Below, piece after piece: positions 29,281 through 36,146 of a stretch of 64,000 nt of DNA (positions are counted from its first letter, which is position 1; every line of letters begins with the position of its first letter). This stretch comes from Microbacterium sp. STN6 (GTDB taxonomy: Bacteria > Actinomycetota > Actinomycetes > Actinomycetales > Microbacteriaceae). The position numbers and the translations under genes were made by a program. The DNA lies in NCBI RefSeq assembly GCF_026410545.1, contig NZ_JAPMIT010000001.1, positions 558,001 through 622,000 of the forward strand, in the 5' to 3' direction. The notes beneath the pieces are model-generated. The model was not told the origin of the DNA. It saw nothing but the letters and a program-made list of their open reading frames with translations, and did no database searches.

Positions 29281-29284
29281 CGAC

Positions 29285-29860
29285 GTGAGCGACGCATCCG
29301 CCCCTCTTGTTCGCCAATTCGGCGACCTCGCGGTGCCGATGCTCGTCGCCATGGCGGGCCTGCCCGGCACAGGCAAGTCCACCATTGCCGAGGTGCTTTC
29401 CGCGCGGATGGGCGCTGGGATCGTCTCGGTCGACCCGATCGAATCGGCAATTCTGAGTGCCGGCATCGACGCGGACCAGCCAACCGGGCTCGCGGCGTAT
29501 CTCGTGGCCGAGGCCATGGCAGAGCAGACGCTCGCGTCCGGCCGATCGGTGATCGTCGACGCGGTGAATGCGGTCGAGCCGGCGCGCATGCAGTGGCGCG
29601 AGCTCGCCGAGAGGGCGGGAGTCCAGCTTCGGGTGGTTGAGGTCGTGTGCTCCGACGCTGAGCTGCACCGGCAGCGCCTGGCAAAGCGGGTGCGCAACCT
29701 GCCGCATCTGCACGAGGCCTCGTGGCGAGCGGTCGAGCAGAGCGTCGAGGGGTACGAGGAGTGGCGCGGACCGAGCGGCACCCTGCCCCGGGTCACGGTG
29801 GATTCGGCTCTCCCGCTCGGCGAGAACGTGGAGATCGCCCTCACGTTCCTGACGAGCTGA
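29285..29860 (+). CDS. Small P-loop kinase-like ATPase
   Basis: 191 residues. Walker A is AGLPGTGKSTIAEVLSARMG near residues 21–40, followed by VSVDPIES and SVIVDAVN (Walker B-like), and a lid with HRQRLAKRVRN. This is the AAA/gluconokinase-like 'zeta/chloramphenicol phosphotransferase' type of small-molecule or protein kinase; the substrate is unknown. The GTG start lies five bases after atpC, so it is probably co-transcribed with the ATP synthase genes; the yaaA gene starts two bases after its stop. Confidence 0.8.
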   Translation: MSDASAPLVRQFGDLAVPMLVAMAGLPGTGKSTIAEVLSARMGAGIVSVDPIESAILSAGIDADQPTGLAAYLVAEAMAEQTLASGRSVIVDAVNAVEPARMQWRELAERAGVQLRVVEVVCSDAELHRQRLAKRVRNLPHLHEASWRAVEQSVEGYEEWRGPSGTLPRVTVDSALPLGENVEIALTFLTS

Positions 29861-29861
29861 C

Positions 29862-30629
29862 GTGCTCGTTCTGCTGCCGCCCTCCGAGACGAAGCGGGAG
29901 GGCGGCGATGCTGAGCGGGCGCTCGACCTCGATCGGCTGCGCTACCCGAGCCTGACGCGCATCCGCCGCTCCCTGGTGAGGGCGGTGTCGAAACTCGCGC
30001 ACGACGAGGCGGCCACGATCACCGCGTTGCGGCTCGGTCCACGGCAGCACGGCGAGGTCGAGCGCAACCGGGTCATCGCGTCGGCGCCGGTCATGCCGGC
30101 CATCGACCGGTACACGGGCGTGCTGTACGACGCCCTCGACGCCGCAACCCTGAGCGAGGCGGGGCGCGCATCCGCGGAACGTCACCTGCTGATCCACTCT
30201 GCGCTCTTCGGCCCGGTGGGGGCGCTCGATGCGATTCCCGCCTATCGATTGTCCTGGGATTCACGGCTGCCGGACACCCGGCTGGCGTCAGTGTGGGCGG
30301 GGGCTGTCTCAGAGCAGCTCGGCAGGCATGACGGCCTCATCGTGGACCTGCGATCCGAGGGGTACGCGAAACTCGGCCCGCTTCCCGAACGCCCTGACGC
30401 CGTTTACGTGCGCGTGGTGTCGTCTGACCCGTCACGCCCTCGGCCGCTCAACCACTTCAACAAGCGCAGCAAGGGCCTCTTCGTCAGGGCGCTGATGGAG
30501 CGAGGCGAGCCTGTCGGCGATGCGGACGACCTCGTCGCCTGGGCCGCGCAGGCCGGCTTCACGTTGCGCCGCGCGGAATCGGGGGAGCTGCACCTCGTCG
30601 AGGTTGCTGCCGTCAGTGGCGCAGCCTGA
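29862..30629 (+). CDS. yaaA: YaaA family peroxide-stress protein
   Basis: 255 residues. Matches the YaaA/DUF328 family: N-terminal LVLLPPSETKREGG, AIDRYTGVLYDALD, LIHSALFGPVGALDAIPAYRLSWDSRLP, and a C-terminal basic HFNKRSKGLFVRALM segment with the family KG pattern. E. coli YaaA reduces Fenton damage under peroxide stress by limiting free iron; the fold binds DNA. GTG start two bases after the kinase-like gene. A role in oxidative stress next to the ATP synthase operon is inferred. Confidence 0.9.
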   Translation: MLVLLPPSETKREGGDAERALDLDRLRYPSLTRIRRSLVRAVSKLAHDEAATITALRLGPRQHGEVERNRVIASAPVMPAIDRYTGVLYDALDAATLSEAGRASAERHLLIHSALFGPVGALDAIPAYRLSWDSRLPDTRLASVWAGAVSEQLGRHDGLIVDLRSEGYAKLGPLPERPDAVYVRVVSSDPSRPRPLNHFNKRSKGLFVRALMERGEPVGDADDLVAWAAQAGFTLRRAESGELHLVEVAAVSGAA

Positions 30630-30649
30630 CGCAAGGCCAAGCGCGCTGA

Positions 30650-30670
30650 CATCGCCGCGCACCGGCGATG
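30650..30670 (+). terminator. Possible hairpin terminator after yaaA
   Basis: CATCGCCG and CGGCGATG form a perfect eight-pair stem with a five-base loop 21 bases after the yaaA stop. No T-tract follows, so it would be a weak or factor-assisted terminator. Confidence 0.4.
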
Positions 30671-30730
30671 AGGTTGCACAAGGGGGTGCCCAACCCTGCA
30701 AAAATGAGTTATGCTCATCGAGGGTGATCT

Positions 30731-30964
30731 GTGTCAAGATCCTACTGTTCACGCGAGCCGAAGGAGGCGCCAGCCGAGGGGCCCTCGAGCGCATTGACCG
30801 CTCGAATGGTCACCCCACCAAGACTGTCGGGCCGACGGATCGGCATCTCCTTCAGTGCTCAGCACTGCAAGGAAGCGCGACAGCTCAAGCACGTGATGAC
30901 AGTCGAGAATCCGCCTGCGGTCGGGCACGAGCGGACGCTGGTCATGGAGCACGTGAGAAGCTGA
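30731..30964 (+). CDS. Doubtful small ORF, 77 residues
   Basis: A GTG with GAGGG six bases upstream opens a 77-residue frame starting MSRSYCSREPKEAP. It is basic, has two cysteines and shows no motif I know. Third-position G+C is lower than in neighbouring genes. An inverted repeat that could be an operator lies just upstream. It could be an acquired or decaying gene, or chance. Confidence 0.25.
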   Translation: MSRSYCSREPKEAPAEGPSSALTARMVTPPRLSGRRIGISFSAQHCKEARQLKHVMTVENPPAVGHERTLVMEHVRS

Positions 30965-31011
30965 TCGTAGCCATTGCCGTCGTCGGCCCGACTTTCCTTT
31001 CTTGTTCGGTC

Positions 31012-31638
31012 TCAGAGTGAACGCCAGCAGCCCGTGACATGGTCGTCGAGCATCCCGCACGACTGCATGAGCGCGTGCATGGTTGTCGGCCCCACGAAGC
31101 GAAAGCCGCGTCGGCGCAGCTCAACGCTCATCGCGACCGATTCTGGCGTACGGGTGACGAGATCGCCGAGCGATTCGGGGCGGGGCCGCACCGGAGTGGG
31201 CGCGAAGCTCCAGAGCAGGTCGCCCAGGGGGCGGTCGAGCTCGAGAGCGGCCCGAGCGTTGCCAATCGTTGCCTCGATCTTGCTTCGATTGCGGATGATG
31301 CGTTCGTCGGCAAGAAGACGCTCAACGTCGTCTGCCGCCATTTCGGCAACCTTGTGCACGTCGAATCCGTGGAAGACTTCGCGGAAGTGCCCACGTCGCT
31401 TGAGGATCGTGATCCACGAGAGACCGGCCTGGAACCCTTCGAGGCAGAGCGATTCGAAGAGCGCGACGTCGTCGTGCTGGGGCGTGCCCCACTCCTCGTC
31501 GTGATATCGCCGGTACTCGGCGTCTGCCGCGGCCCAGGAACAGCGCTGGCGCCCGTCGTCGCCGGCCACGAGCGCGGCGCGCGGCGCATCCGCTGTTCTG
31601 GTCTGTGCACGTGTCATGGTCGTCTCGCTGCCTGTCAT
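31012..31638 (-). CDS. tag: DNA-3-methyladenine glycosylase I
   Basis: About 208 residues. Tag removes 3-methyladenine from alkylated DNA. Family motifs: RCSWAAADAEYRRYHDEEWGTPQHDD with a zinc-ligand Cys, LFESLCLEGFQAGLSWITILKRR with the catalytic-region Glu, and the C-terminal GFRFVGPTTMHALMQSCGMLDDH with further zinc ligands (Cys, His). Start may be ATG 31638 or ATG 31617; the first 25 residues are Thr/Ala/Arg-rich and not conserved. The long open frame to 32490 is a shadow of the reductase gene. The divergent aldo/keto reductase starts 132 bp away. Confidence 0.93.
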   Translation of the reverse strand: MTGSETTMTRAQTRTADAPRAALVAGDDGRQRCSWAAADAEYRRYHDEEWGTPQHDDVALFESLCLEGFQAGLSWITILKRRGHFREVFHGFDVHKVAEMAADDVERLLADERIIRNRSKIEATIGNARAALELDRPLGDLLWSFAPTPVRPRPESLGDLVTRTPESVAMSVELRRRGFRFVGPTTMHALMQSCGMLDDHVTGCWRSL

Positions 31639-31758
31639 GCGCTCGACGCTACCGGCCCCTTCGCTGGGCAGGTGAGCGCCGGCTCTGGCGGTGGAGAGGG
31701 CGGATGCGCTGGCCGCTGTGGAGGATCGGTACACGTCGGCGTCGTGGGCCGCGATCCG

Positions 31759-31764
31759 TAGACT
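31759..31764 (+). promoter_or_regulatory. Putative -10 element of the aldo/keto reductase gene
   Basis: TAGACT lies six bases before the ATG at 31771. The GGGAG between is too near the start to serve as a normal ribosome binding site, so a leaderless message is plausible. Confidence 0.4.
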
Positions 31765-31770
31765 GGGAGC

Positions 31771-32733
31771 ATGGCTCAGATCGAATACCGCCGGCTCGGC
31801 GAATCCGGCCTCATCGTCTCGACCATCGGCCTCGGCTGCAACAACTTCGGCAGGCTGAACACCGCCACCGAGTCGCAGGAGGGCACCAATGCCGTCATCG
31901 ACGCCGCGATCGACGCGGGGGTCACGCTGTTCGACACGGCCGACATCTACGGCAAGGAGCGCGGCCTCTCCGAGACCCTCATGGGCAATGCACTGGCGGG
32001 CAAGCGCGAGAAGATCGTGCTCGCGACCAAGTTCGGCATGGACATGGAGGGCGCGAACGGCCCGGACTGGAGTGCCCGGGGCTCCCGCCGCTACATCAGA
32101 CTCGCCGTCGAGGCGTCGCTGACGCGCCTGAAGACCGACTGGATCGACCTCTATCAGCTGCACCGGCCCGACGAGAACACCCCCATCGACGAGACGCTCG
32201 ACACCCTCGACGACTTGATCTCGGAGGGCAAGATCCGCTACATCGGCCACTCGAACTTCGCGGGATGGCAGGTGGCCGAGGCCGAGTTCACGGCGAGAAT
32301 GGGCGCGCATCCCCGGTTCATCTCGGCGCAGAACGAGTACAGCCTTCTCGCTCGCGAGGTCGAGCACGAGGTGCTGCCGGCCGTGCGCCAGTACGGGCTG
32401 GGGTTCCTGCCGTTCTTCCCGCTCTACAACGGCCTGCTCACGGGCAAGTTCAGCAAGGCGGGTGGCCCCGCCGAGAGCCGCATCATGCACACCAGGCCAT
32501 ACATTCTCGAGAACGCTCCGTGGGAGAAGATCGAGCGCTACCGTGCATTCTGTGACGAGCGGGGCGTCAGTATGCTCGAGGCCACCTTGGCCTGGCTGCT
32601 CGCCCAGCCGTCACTGACGAGCGTGATCGCCGGCGCCACCAGGCCCGAGCAGATCGTGCAGAACGCGGACGCCGCGACGGCATGGCGTCCGAGCGACGAC
32701 GATGTCGCCGCTATCAGCGAGATCTTCGCGTGA
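31771..32733 (+). CDS. Aldo/keto reductase
   Basis: 320 residues, TIM-barrel NADPH-dependent oxidoreductase. The start EYRRLGESGLIVSTIGLGCNNFG, the catalytic Asp and Tyr in FDTADIYGKER, the Lys in ATKFGMDM, the His in YQLHRPDENTP, and the cofactor-binding C-terminal VIAGATRPEQIVQNADA are all present. It resembles the YghZ/general stress Gsp69 type (AKR11–14). The natural substrate is not known. The FemABX gene starts inside its stop codon (GTGA). Confidence 0.93.
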   Translation: MAQIEYRRLGESGLIVSTIGLGCNNFGRLNTATESQEGTNAVIDAAIDAGVTLFDTADIYGKERGLSETLMGNALAGKREKIVLATKFGMDMEGANGPDWSARGSRRYIRLAVEASLTRLKTDWIDLYQLHRPDENTPIDETLDTLDDLISEGKIRYIGHSNFAGWQVAEAEFTARMGAHPRFISAQNEYSLLAREVEHEVLPAVRQYGLGFLPFFPLYNGLLTGKFSKAGGPAESRIMHTRPYILENAPWEKIERYRAFCDERGVSMLEATLAWLLAQPSLTSVIAGATRPEQIVQNADAATAWRPSDDDVAAISEIFA

Positions 32734-33728
32734 GCGGCTGGGATGACGAGGTGCTCGCGCTCCAGGGCGACGCGCACTTCATGCAGAGTGAGGCGTGGGC
32801 GGCGACCAAGCAGGCAACGCCGTGGGCGCTCTCGCGCATCGCGGCCGACGCGTCGCCACTGCCCGTTCAGCTCTTCACGCGTCGTGTTCCCGCTTTCGGC
32901 TCGCTCGTGCACGCGCCGCGGGTGGCCGGCGTGCGCGCCGAGCACGTGCCCGAGCTGACCCGGGCGCTTCGGCAGGCCGCGAGCCGTGGGGCGTTCGCCG
33001 TCAAGCTCGAGTTCTTTCAGCACGACGACGACGCTCTCTTTGCGGCCTTCGAAGAGAACGGGTGGATGCGCACGCTCGCCTCGCAGTACCGGCACGCCGT
33101 CTCGCTCGACATCACGGGAAGCGAGGATGAGGTGCTCGGCCGCTTCAAGAAGCGCGCCCGCTATGAGGTTCGCGCGGCCGAACGCGGGGGAGTCGAGGTG
33201 AAGCGCGTGCCGCTCACATCCGAGAACGTCGACACCATGGTCTCGCTCGTGAACACCACCAAAGACCGCACCGGCGCCTTCTTCCGCCACCGCGGCTACC
33301 TTGAGCGCGCCTGGCGCGCGTTCGCCGAGCGCGGCCAGGGCGACCTCTACTTCGCGAGCCACGAGGGCGAGATCCTCGCCGGCGCGTTCGTCTTCAGCTT
33401 CGGTCGCACCGCCTGGTACAAGGATGGCGGCTCCGTGCGCTCCAAGCCCAAGCTCATGGCCCCGCGCTTCCTGCAGTGGGAGATCATGCGCGACCTGCGC
33501 GCACGCGGCATCGAGCGCTACGAGCTCGGCAACATTCCCGACCCCGACGCCGTGGAAGGCAGCTCGACGGCGGGCCTCTTCCGCTTCAAGACGGGCTTCA
33601 GTGATGAGACGGTGCGCTACCTTCCGGCCGTCGAGCTGCCGCTGAAGGACCGTCAGGGCTTCTGGCACACGCAGGAGAAGAACTGGCTGCGCGTGTATTC
33701 GAGGGCCCGGCGCGACTACTGGTACTGA
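32730..33728 (+). CDS. FemABX-type peptidyl or aminoacyl transferase
   Basis: 332 residues with two GNAT-like domains. FemABX enzymes add an amino acid from aminoacyl-tRNA to the peptidoglycan stem peptide on lipid II at the membrane. Family traits seen: a start SEAWAATKQATPW, the FKKRARYEVRAAERGGVEVK segment (KxRxxIRxAxK-type), FFRHRGYLERAW, the FGRTAWYKDGGSV core with 'WYKDGGS', APRFLQWEIMRDLRARGIERYELGNIPD and KTGFSDETVRY. GTG 32730 overlaps the stop of the reductase gene, so they are translated together. The amino acid added cannot be predicted. Confidence 0.9.
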   Translation: MSGWDDEVLALQGDAHFMQSEAWAATKQATPWALSRIAADASPLPVQLFTRRVPAFGSLVHAPRVAGVRAEHVPELTRALRQAASRGAFAVKLEFFQHDDDALFAAFEENGWMRTLASQYRHAVSLDITGSEDEVLGRFKKRARYEVRAAERGGVEVKRVPLTSENVDTMVSLVNTTKDRTGAFFRHRGYLERAWRAFAERGQGDLYFASHEGEILAGAFVFSFGRTAWYKDGGSVRSKPKLMAPRFLQWEIMRDLRARGIERYELGNIPDPDAVEGSSTAGLFRFKTGFSDETVRYLPAVELPLKDRQGFWHTQEKNWLRVYSRARRDYWY

Positions 33729-33766
33729 CGGCGGGTCGGCGCCGCGGCATCCGTGACAAATATCAC

Positions 33767-33795
33767 TTGCGAGTGAGCGCTCACTCATTTAGATT
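33767..33795 (+). promoter_or_regulatory. Promoter of the TetR–ABC genes
   Basis: TTGCGA (33767–33772) and TAGATT (33790–33795) are spaced 17 bp. Start of transcription is expected at about 33802, which is the GTG start codon of the regulator, so the mRNA is probably leaderless. The spacer is almost entirely filled by the operator palindrome. Confidence 0.7.
33771..33786. promoter_or_regulatory. TetR-type operator palindrome
   Basis: GAGTGAGCGCTCACTC is a perfect 16-bp palindrome lying between the -35 and -10 boxes. The TGAGTGA…TCACTCA pattern is common in operators of TetR-family regulators. A bound dimer would block RNA polymerase, giving autorepression and control of the downstream ABC genes. 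Confidence 0.8.
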
Positions 33796-33801
33796 GATCC
33801 G

Positions 33802-34401
33802 GTGAGCAGGAACACTGGAGCCACCCGCGCGCGGCCGTTGTCAATCGAGGATCGGCGCGCGATGATCATCGCGGCGGCCGCTCCGCTGCTCATGGAACGC
33901 GGGACCGCCGTGACCACACGGCAGATCGCTGACGCCGCCGGCATTGCCGAGGGCACCATCTTCCGGGCCTTCGACGACAAGGAGAGCCTGATCCGGGCCA
34001 CGGTCGAGCACCACCTCGACCCGGAGCCGCTGCGCCAGAGCCTGCGTGAGATCGACGCCGGGCTTGCGCTGGAGGAGAAGGTGCCGCTCATTCTCTCCCT
34101 GCTTCGTGCGCGCTTCAGCGGAGTGTTCCGCATGATGGCGGCGCTCGCGCACCTCGACGGGCACACTCCGGGGCCGCCGCACCGCCCGGACCGTCTCGAG
34201 TACGCCACCATCGTGGCCAACGCGCTCGAGCCCGACCTCGCACGGCTGAACTGCCCGGCCGAGCGGGTCGCCCCGTTCATTCGCCTCGTCGCCTTCTCAT
34301 CGTCCCTGCCGACCTTCGCCGAGGCCAGCCCATTCTCTGAGGATGAGCTCTCCCGGCTCGTCCTCTACGGCATCGCCGGCGCCACCGGCGACGCCACCTG
34401 A
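33802..34401 (+). CDS. TetR family transcriptional regulator
   Basis: 199 residues. The N-terminal helix-turn-helix is IIAAAAPLLMERGTAVTTRQIADAAGIAEGTIFRAFDDKESLI; the C-terminal ligand domain is not assignable. It likely binds the 16-bp palindrome in its own promoter and senses a compound exported by the two ABC half-transporters encoded directly downstream (11 bp to the next gene). The GTG start fits the promoter position; there is no ribosome binding site. Confidence 0.93.
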   Translation: MSRNTGATRARPLSIEDRRAMIIAAAAPLLMERGTAVTTRQIADAAGIAEGTIFRAFDDKESLIRATVEHHLDPEPLRQSLREIDAGLALEEKVPLILSLLRARFSGVFRMMAALAHLDGHTPGPPHRPDRLEYATIVANALEPDLARLNCPAERVAPFIRLVAFSSSLPTFAEASPFSEDELSRLVLYGIAGATGDAT

Positions 34402-34412
34402 ACAGGAGGAAC

Positions 34413-36146
34413 ATGCTTCTCAAACTTCTCGGCCGGTACCTTCGGCCGCACACCACGCTGCTGGTGGGCGTGGTGCTCTTCCAGCTTGCGCAGTCGATCG
34501 CATCGCTCTTTCTGCCGACCCTCAACGCCGACATCATCGACAACGGCGTCATCAAGGGCGACATCGGCTACATTCTGCGCGTCGGCGCCGTCATGCTTGC
34601 GATCACGCTGGCGCAGGTGGCATGCTCGATCCTCGCCGTCTACCTCGGCGCGAAGGCCGCCATGCGCGTCGGCCGCGACCTGCGCGGCGCCATCTTCACG
34701 CGCGTCTCGGAGTTCTCGGAGCGCGAGGTGACGCACTTCGGCGCCCCGTCTCTCATCACGCGCAACACGAACGACGTGCAGCAGGTGCAGATGCTCGTGC
34801 TCATGTCGTGCACTCTGCTCGTATCGGCGCCGATCCTCTGCGTCGGCGGCATCATCATGGCGCTCAGCCAGGACCTCGAACTGTCGTGGCTCATCGCCGT
34901 CAGCGTGCCCGTTCTGCTGATCGCGGTGGTGCTGATCATCCGCCGCATGGTGCCGCAGTTCCGGCGCATGCAGAAGCGGATCGACGCGGTCAACCGGGTG
35001 CTGCGGGAGCAGCTCACCGGCATCCGCGTGGTGCGGGCCTTTGTGCGTGAGGAGGTCGAAGCGCGCCGGTTCGAGACGGCCAACGAGGATGTCACCGAGA
35101 CGGCGCTGAAGGCGGGCCGGCTGTTCGCGCTCATGTTCCCGACCGTGATGCTCGTGCTCAACGTGTCGAGCGTCGCGGTGATCTGGTTTGGGGCGTTCCG
35201 CATCGACGACGGTTCGATGCAGGTGGGCACGCTCACCGCGTTCCTCAGCTACCTCATGCAGATTCTCATGTCGGTCATGATGGCGACATTCATGTTCGTC
35301 ATGGTGCCGCGCGCCGCGGTGTGCGCCGACCGCATTGGCGAGGTGCTGAACACGCCATCGAGCGTGACGGCGCCCGAGAAGCCCATCACGACGCTTGCCG
35401 AGCGCGGCTCGATCGAGCTCTTCGAGGTGGGATTCGCGTACCCGGGCGCGGCGCAGCCGGTTCTCAGCGAGATCAACTTCCGCGTGGAGCCGGGCACGAC
35501 CACCGCCATCATCGGCTCGACGGGTGCGGGCAAGACGACGCTCATCAACCTGCTGCCGCGGCTGTTCGACGCCACGAGCGGTTCCGTGCTGGTCGACGGG
35601 GCGGATGTCGCGGAACTCGATCCCGACCTGCTCTGGTCGCGCATCGGCCTCGTGCCGCAGCGCCCGTACCTCTTCTCGGGAACCGTGGCGAGCAACCTGC
35701 GCTACGGCAACCCCGACGCGAGCGACGACGAGCTGTGGCGCGCGCTGCAGATCGCGCAGGCGAAAGACTTCGTCTCAGAGATGGATGGCGGGCTCGACGC
35801 GCCGATCGCGCAGGGCGGCACGAACGTCTCGGGCGGCCAGCGACAGCGCCTCGCAATTGCGAGGGCGCTTGTGAAGCGCCCGGAGCTGTACGTGTTCGAC
35901 GACTCGTTCTCGGCTCTCGATCTGGCGACGGATGCGCGGCTGCGCCGCGCCCTGCGCACCCACGAGAAGGAGGCGACCTTCGTGATCGTGGCCCAACGCG
36001 TGTCGACGATCGTCGACGCCGACCAGATTCTGGTGCTCGAGGACGGCCGCATCGTGGGGCGGGGCACACACGAGCAGCTCCTCGAATCGTCGCCCACCTA
36101 TGCCGAGATCGTCTCATCCCAGCTCACCCCGGAGGAGGCAGCATGA
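34413..36146 (+). CDS. ABC exporter half-transporter, subunit with degenerate ATP site
   Basis: 577 residues: an N-terminal domain of six membrane helices and a C-terminal ATPase domain. Walker A GSTGAGKTT is at 368–376 and the signature VSGGQ at 472–476. The Walker B sequence is VFDD, so the catalytic Glu is Asp497, and the switch histidine is Gln (VIVAQRVST). These two changes mark the degenerate partner of heterodimeric exporters such as TM287 of the TM287/288 pair. It must work with the next gene, which overlaps by ATGA. It probably exports a drug-like or lipid compound, under the upstream TetR regulator. Start ATG 34413 follows AGGAGG. Confidence 0.95.
   Translation: MLLKLLGRYLRPHTTLLVGVVLFQLAQSIASLFLPTLNADIIDNGVIKGDIGYILRVGAVMLAITLAQVACSILAVYLGAKAAMRVGRDLRGAIFTRVSEFSEREVTHFGAPSLITRNTNDVQQVQMLVLMSCTLLVSAPILCVGGIIMALSQDLELSWLIAVSVPVLLIAVVLIIRRMVPQFRRMQKRIDAVNRVLREQLTGIRVVRAFVREEVEARRFETANEDVTETALKAGRLFALMFPTVMLVLNVSSVAVIWFGAFRIDDGSMQVGTLTAFLSYLMQILMSVMMATFMFVMVPRAAVCADRIGEVLNTPSSVTAPEKPITTLAERGSIELFEVGFAYPGAAQPVLSEINFRVEPGTTTAIIGSTGAGKTTLINLLPRLFDATSGSVLVDGADVAELDPDLLWSRIGLVPQRPYLFSGTVASNLRYGNPDASDDELWRALQIAQAKDFVSEMDGGLDAPIAQGGTNVSGGQRQRLAIARALVKRPELYVFDDSFSALDLATDARLRRALRTHEKEATFVIVAQRVSTIVDADQILVLEDGRIVGRGTHEQLLESSPTYAEIVSSQLTPEEAA

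Larger units (their letters stand above)
30630..31011. other. Intergenic stretch with hairpin, possible promoter and weak small ORF
   Basis: 382 bp between yaaA and tag. It has a visibly lower G+C and weaker third-position bias than its surroundings. Contents: a hairpin at 30650–30670, an ATGAG…CTCAT inverted repeat at 30707–30721, and a 77-codon frame. No known element was recognised. Confidence 0.5.

Noticed and set aside
35321-36142. N-terminal extension of the second ABC gene's open frame
   Set aside because: These codons lie inside the first ABC gene and give Arg/Gly/Ala-rich sequence; the ATG at 36143 with ATGA overlap and GGAGGAGG upstream is the real start.
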